DNA from: Pseudonocardia sp.
Lineage (GTDB): Bacteria; Actinomycetota; Actinomycetes; Mycobacteriales; Pseudonocardiaceae
Reading direction: 5' to 3'
Length of the DNA stretch: 64,000 nucleotides
Assembly: GCF_029263155.1 (NCBI RefSeq)
Contig: NZ_JAJCYB010000120.1
Location: forward strand, 117,125 to 181,124
The notes beneath the pieces are model-generated. The model saw only the letters and a program-made list of their open reading frames with translations. It searched no databases and was not told the DNA's origin. How positions within the stretch are numbered: the first letter of the stretch is position 1; the number at the start of each line of letters is the position of its first letter. Below, piece after piece: positions 60,990 through 64,000 of the stretch. Both the position numbers and the translations under genes were made by a program.

Positions 60990-61793
60990 TCACACCACGA
61001 CCTGGAGGCCGTCGTCGTTGGTGTTGGTGTTGGTGGTCGTGTTCTCGGTGTCGTCGTCGGAGCTCGGGTTGAACGACTCCTCGTTGCGGACGCTCTGGTC
61101 GATGTCCGTGTCGATCTCGGTGTCGATGTCGGTGTCGATCTCGGTGTTCACGCTCTTGTCGTTGCCCACGTCGGTGAGGGTGACGTCGTCGTCGGACCGG
61201 TTGTCGGTGGTGGACGTCGAGGTGGCGTCGTCGCCCGCGAGGGAGACCGAGCTGCCGTCGTCGGCGGAGATGGAGCCGGAGTTGGCGCCGTCGCCGAACG
61301 CGCTGTCGTCGCCGACCTGGTTGTCCTCGCCGATGACGTTGCCGTCGCCGGTCACCACGTCGCCGTTGATGTCGTCGCCGGCCGCCACCGCGCCGTCGCC
61401 CGAGGCGCTGGTGATGTCGTTGTCGATGGTGACGTCGTCACCGGCGATGATGCTGCCGATCGAGTTGTCGTTCACCACGTCGTTGTCGTTGTTGGTGACG
61501 TAGGTGTCGCCGTAGTTGTGCACGATCTCGGTGAGGTGCTTGGCGATGGCCTCGTGGTCGCTCTCGCCGGGGGCGGGGACGGTGTTCTCGAACGAGCCGC
61601 CGAGGTTGTTGTCGCCGCGGGAGTTGTCGAAGAACGAGACGAGCGCGTCGTCGAAGTCGGCGCAGGACAGGTCGTCGAGGTCGTGCGCCTGGAAGTAGGC
61701 CTCGGGGTCGGCGAGGAACTCGGCGCGCTCGTCGGCGTCGCCGAAGATGTTGTTCAGGAACTCCATGATCGTGGCGCTGAGGCTGGTGCTCAT
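60990..61793 (-). CDS. iniB: IniB-like low-complexity acidic protein
   Basis: 267 residues. The first 50 (MSTSLSATIMEFLNNIFGDADERAEFLADPEAYFQAHDLDDLSCADFDDALVSF) match the conserved IniB N-terminal domain. The rest is extremely rich in Asp, Asn, Ser, Thr and Gly: GDDVTIDND, GDDINGDVVTGDGNVIGEDN and a TEIDTDID tandem. The regular hydrophobic spacing (GDDVT..., VVTGDGNVIG) suggests a beta-solenoid. Mycobacterial IniB is Gly/Ala-rich instead, so the composition differs. There is no signal peptide. First gene of the iniB-iniA-iniC unit. Confidence 0.85.
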   Translation of the reverse strand: MSTSLSATIMEFLNNIFGDADERAEFLADPEAYFQAHDLDDLSCADFDDALVSFFDNSRGDNNLGGSFENTVPAPGESDHEAIAKHLTEIVHNYGDTYVTNNDNDVVNDNSIGSIIAGDDVTIDNDITSASGDGAVAAGDDINGDVVTGDGNVIGEDNQVGDDSAFGDGANSGSISADDGSSVSLAGDDATSTSTTDNRSDDDVTLTDVGNDKSVNTEIDTDIDTEIDTDIDQSVRNEESFNPSSDDDTENTTTNTNTNDDGLQVVV

Positions 61794-61884
61794 GATGTCG
61801 TCTCCAGGGTGCTGGGCCGGTCGGGCTGCTGGGCCGGTCGGGTGAGTGGTGTCGCCTCGCCGGCTGGTCCGGCGTTGGGACGAA

Positions 61885-61969
61885 CGTTAGGGATCGGGGG
61901 CGTGCTTGCCATCGGGGATCGGCCACAGTTCGCCCATGCTGGTGACCCGGGGACCGCGTTAGGGGATCG
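61885..61969. promoter_or_regulatory. Direct repeats CGTTAGGG(G)ATCG in the iniB/Hsp70 divergent region
   Basis: CGTTAGGGATCG (61885-61896) and CGTTAGGGGATCG (61957-61969) are direct repeats 72 bases apart. A partial copy, ATCGGGGATCGG, lies at 61911-61922. GCTGGGCCGGTCGGG is also repeated in tandem (about 61811 and 61829). The 299-base gap between iniB and the Hsp70-like gene has no gene. These are good candidates for IniR-like regulator sites. Confidence 0.62.
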
Positions 61970-62018
61970 TTGGGGGGTTGGGGGGTGCGCAGCCCGATCG
62001 GGTTGTGGTCGAGGATGG

Positions 62019-62031
62019 GCGCTAACAGCGC
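62019..62031. promoter_or_regulatory. Inverted repeat upstream of the Hsp70-like gene
   Basis: GCGCT-AAC-AGCGC (62019-62031) is a perfect 5-bp inverted repeat 61 bases before the Hsp70-like start. It could be a binding site or part of the promoter; the AT-rich centre stands out in a GC-rich region. Confidence 0.45.
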
Positions 62032-62092
62032 GGCCTGTCCCACCGATGGCGTGGGTAGAGCGTCCGGTCGGGGGCAAGAGGGGAACGAGACG

Positions 62093-64000
62093 ATGGGGTA
62101 CCAGCTCGGGATCGACCTGGGAACGACCTACACCTCGGCTGCCGTGTGCCGGTCCGACGACCGTCGCTGGGTGGAGCCCGAGGTCGTCACGCTCGGCACC
62201 CGCGGCGCCACGATCCCGTCGGTGCTGTTCCTGGCCCCCGACGGCTCGGTCGTGGTCGGCGACGCCGCCGAGCGCCGCGCGCTCACCGACCCCGACCGTG
62301 TCGTGCGCGAGTTCAAGCGCCGCATCGGCGACTCCACCCCGCTCGTCGTCGCCGGCCGGGCCTGGGCGCCCGAGGAGCTCTCCGCGCGGCTGGTGCGCTG
62401 GGTCGTCGACCGGGTCGCCGAGCGCGAGGGTGGCCCGGCCACCCGCATCGCCGTCACCCACCCCGCGTCGTGGGGCCCGCACAAGAAGGACCTGCTCGGG
62501 GCCGCACTGGCCGCGCAGGGCCTCACCGTCACCTTCCTCGCCGAACCCCAGGCCGCCGCGCTGCACTACGCCGCCGCCGAGCGTGTCGAGCCCGGCTCGA
62601 CGATCGCCGTCTACGACCTCGGCGGGGGCACGTTCGACGCCGCCGTCGTGCGCAAGGCCGACCCGGGCCGCGCCGCGGCCGAGGCAGCCGGGTTCGGGCT
62701 GCTCGGCCGGCCCGAGGGTCTGGAGCGGCTCGGCGGGATCGACTTCGACGAGGCCGTGTTCGAACACGTCCGCGACGGACTGCCCGAGGTGTTCGCGGAG
62801 CTGGACCCCACCGATCCCAACGTGCTCTCCGCGGTGTCTCGGGTGCGCCGGGACTGCACGGAGGCCAAGGAGGCGCTGAGCTCGGACACGGAGGTGTCGA
62901 TCCCGGTGCTGCTGCCCGGGTCGCGCGGATCGGTCCGCCTGCACCGCAGCGAGTTCGAGACCCTGATCCGGCCGCACATCGAGGAGACCGTCAACGCGCT
63001 GCGCACGGCCGTCACCTCAGCAGGGCTCACCCCGACCGAGCTCACCGCGGTACTGCTCGTCGGCGGGTCGTCGCGGATCCCGCTGGTCTCGCAGCTGGTG
63101 TCCGAGCAGCTGGGCCGTCCCGTGGCCGTCGACGCCGACCCCAAGAACGCCATCGCCAAGGGCGCCGCGCTGTCGGTGTCGCCGAAACCCACGGCGTCGT
63201 GGCCCGGGGTCGCGATCCCGCCCGTCGCGGCGGCCGGTGTCGGCCCGGCAGGCGTCGGCGGTGGCGCTCCCGGTGTCGGCGCGGCCGCGGCCGCCGCGGG
63301 CGTCGGTGCCGCGGGCGTCGGCATGGCGGCCGCCCGGGCGGCGGCCCCCGCGGGCTCGCCCCCCCACCCGACGGGACAACCGCCCCGCCCACCCCACGCG
63401 CCGATCACGCCGGCGCCCGACGCGGCGCAGTCCTACTCGTCGCCGCCCGCCCCACCGAGCCCCACGCACGAGCCGGCCACCGCGATGCTCGCCGGCAACG
63501 GGGTGTCCGAGCCGCCCGCCCGGCCGTCGATCCGGCGCGGGCCCGAGCCGGCCCACGAGGAGCGGCACGGCCACGAGGACTGGCAGTACGACGACGAGGA
63601 ACAGGAGCCCCGGCGGCGCCCGATCGGCCTGTTCGTCGGAGCAGGCGGACTGGTCGCCGCGGCGGTGGTCGTCGCCGTGCTGGTGTTCTCGCCCGACGGC
63701 GCCACCAACGACGACGGGATCGTCGGCACCGGCGGGGCGGTCCCCGAGGTGAACGACGCGGGCTCCGTCGCGCCGACCACGCAGGCGCCGGCCCCGACCA
63801 CGAACGGCGGATCGAGCGGCGGCAGCGGATCCGGGACCGGCGGTGGCGGCGAGACCGGCGGCGGTGGCGAGACCGGCGGCGGTGGCGAGACCGGCGGCGG
63901 TGGCGAGACCGGCGGCGGTGGCGAGACCGGCGGCGGAGGCGAGACCGGCGGCGGTGGCGAGACCGGCGGCGGAGGCGAGACCGGCGGCGGAGGCGAGACC
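62093..64000 (+). CDS. Membrane-tethered Hsp70-like ATPase without a substrate-binding domain (partial)
   Basis: The frame is open from ATG 62093 to the window end (636 codons). Residues 1-370 are an Hsp70 nucleotide-binding domain: GYQLGIDLGTTYTSAAVC (phosphate 1), VYDLGGGTFDAAVVRK (phosphate 2), LVGGSSRIPLVSQLV (adenosine), with TFLAEPQAAALHYAAAE between. No Hsp70 substrate domain or EEVD follows. A Pro/Ala linker (about 375-500), a basic EPRRRPIG edge and one membrane segment (LFVGAGGLVAAAVVVAVLVFSPDG, about 508-532) come next, then an external Ser/Thr/Gly tail of GGGGET repeats. The ATPase should be cytoplasmic. Divergent from iniB. Confidence 0.9.
   Translation, partial: MGYQLGIDLGTTYTSAAVCRSDDRRWVEPEVVTLGTRGATIPSVLFLAPDGSVVVGDAAERRALTDPDRVVREFKRRIGDSTPLVVAGRAWAPEELSARLVRWVVDRVAEREGGPATRIAVTHPASWGPHKKDLLGAALAAQGLTVTFLAEPQAAALHYAAAERVEPGSTIAVYDLGGGTFDAAVVRKADPGRAAAEAAGFGLLGRPEGLERLGGIDFDEAVFEHVRDGLPEVFAELDPTDPNVLSAVSRVRRDCTEAKEALSSDTEVSIPVLLPGSRGSVRLHRSEFETLIRPHIEETVNALRTAVTSAGLTPTELTAVLLVGGSSRIPLVSQLVSEQLGRPVAVDADPKNAIAKGAALSVSPKPTASWPGVAIPPVAAAGVGPAGVGGGAPGVGAAAAAAGVGAAGVGMAAARAAAPAGSPPHPTGQPPRPPHAPITPAPDAAQSYSSPPAPPSPTHEPATAMLAGNGVSEPPARPSIRRGPEPAHEERHGHEDWQYDDEEQEPRRRPIGLFVGAGGLVAAAVVVAVLVFSPDGATNDDGIVGTGGAVPEVNDAGSVAPTTQAPAPTTNGGSSGGSGSGTGGGGETGGGGETGGGGETGGGGETGGGGETGGGGETGGGGETGGGGETGGGGET
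63838..64000 (+). repeat. 18-bp tandem repeat coding GGGGET
   Basis: Nine units of the form GGCGGCGGTGGCGAGACC run from about 63838 to the window edge, with GAGACC recurring every 18 bp from 63851 to 63995. GGT and GGA alternate at one codon. The array encodes a Gly4-Glu-Thr hexapeptide on the outside of the Hsp70-like protein and continues beyond the window. Confidence 0.93.

Overview
The window is dense, very GC-rich actinobacterial chromosome. It has many GTG starts, start/stop overlaps, and gene groups known from mycobacteria and relatives: eno-ftsB-DUF501-ppx, trmB near pckG, a DedA remnant beside fba, and an iniBAC-like cluster. A member of the Pseudonocardiaceae (Pseudonocardia-like) is the best guess. 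The family is an inference from gene content; the genus is not proven.

0-12.5 kb: 3' end of enolase, an FtsB/DivIC divisome protein, a DUF501 protein, an AidB-like acyl-CoA dehydrogenase, an exopolyphosphatase/GppA enzyme, an S10 serine carboxypeptidase, a family-5 uracil-DNA glycosylase, a VapBC pair, a type II NADH dehydrogenase, an unusual tRNA with UAA anticodon, a barstar protein, a HelR-type RNA polymerase recycling ATPase and an HNH nuclease. Three short arrays with an exact 22-bp period lie just downstream of eno, the acyl-CoA dehydrogenase and the carboxypeptidase, each in the same orientation relative to the gene it follows.

12.5-30 kb: GNAT and SpoU enzymes, a DJ-1/GlxA regulator pair, a truncated DedA, an ECF sigma factor with a tiny membrane partner, class II fructose-bisphosphate aldolase, bacterial nitric oxide synthase, TrmB, a TldD/PmbA pair, a TetR/MFS pair with a palindromic operator, and GTP-dependent PEP carboxykinase.

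30-48 kb: a 630-residue unknown protein, small accessory genes, an E1alpha-E1beta-E2 2-oxoacid dehydrogenase operon whose E2 gene carries an in-frame 57-bp palindrome, a hemerythrin, and a large BTAD regulator flanked by direct repeats spaced at 11 and 22 bp. Then come a flavoprotein oxidase, several membrane proteins, and an AAA ATPase with a textbook terminator.

48-64 kb is mostly envelope biology: a solo GroES-like protein, a giant VanW protein, a CBS-domain protein, a FadE-type acyl-CoA dehydrogenase, a PGRP amidase, an IniR-like LuxR ATPase, a glutaredoxin, then iniC, iniA and iniB on the minus strand (transcribed iniB to iniC). Divergent from iniB is a membrane-tethered Hsp70-like ATPase ending in GGGGET repeats that run off the window. 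The ini genes encode two dynamin-like GTPases plus a low-complexity acidic protein. Together with the redox protein, regulator and Hsp70-like neighbour they look like an expanded cell-wall-stress module, the most interesting system here.
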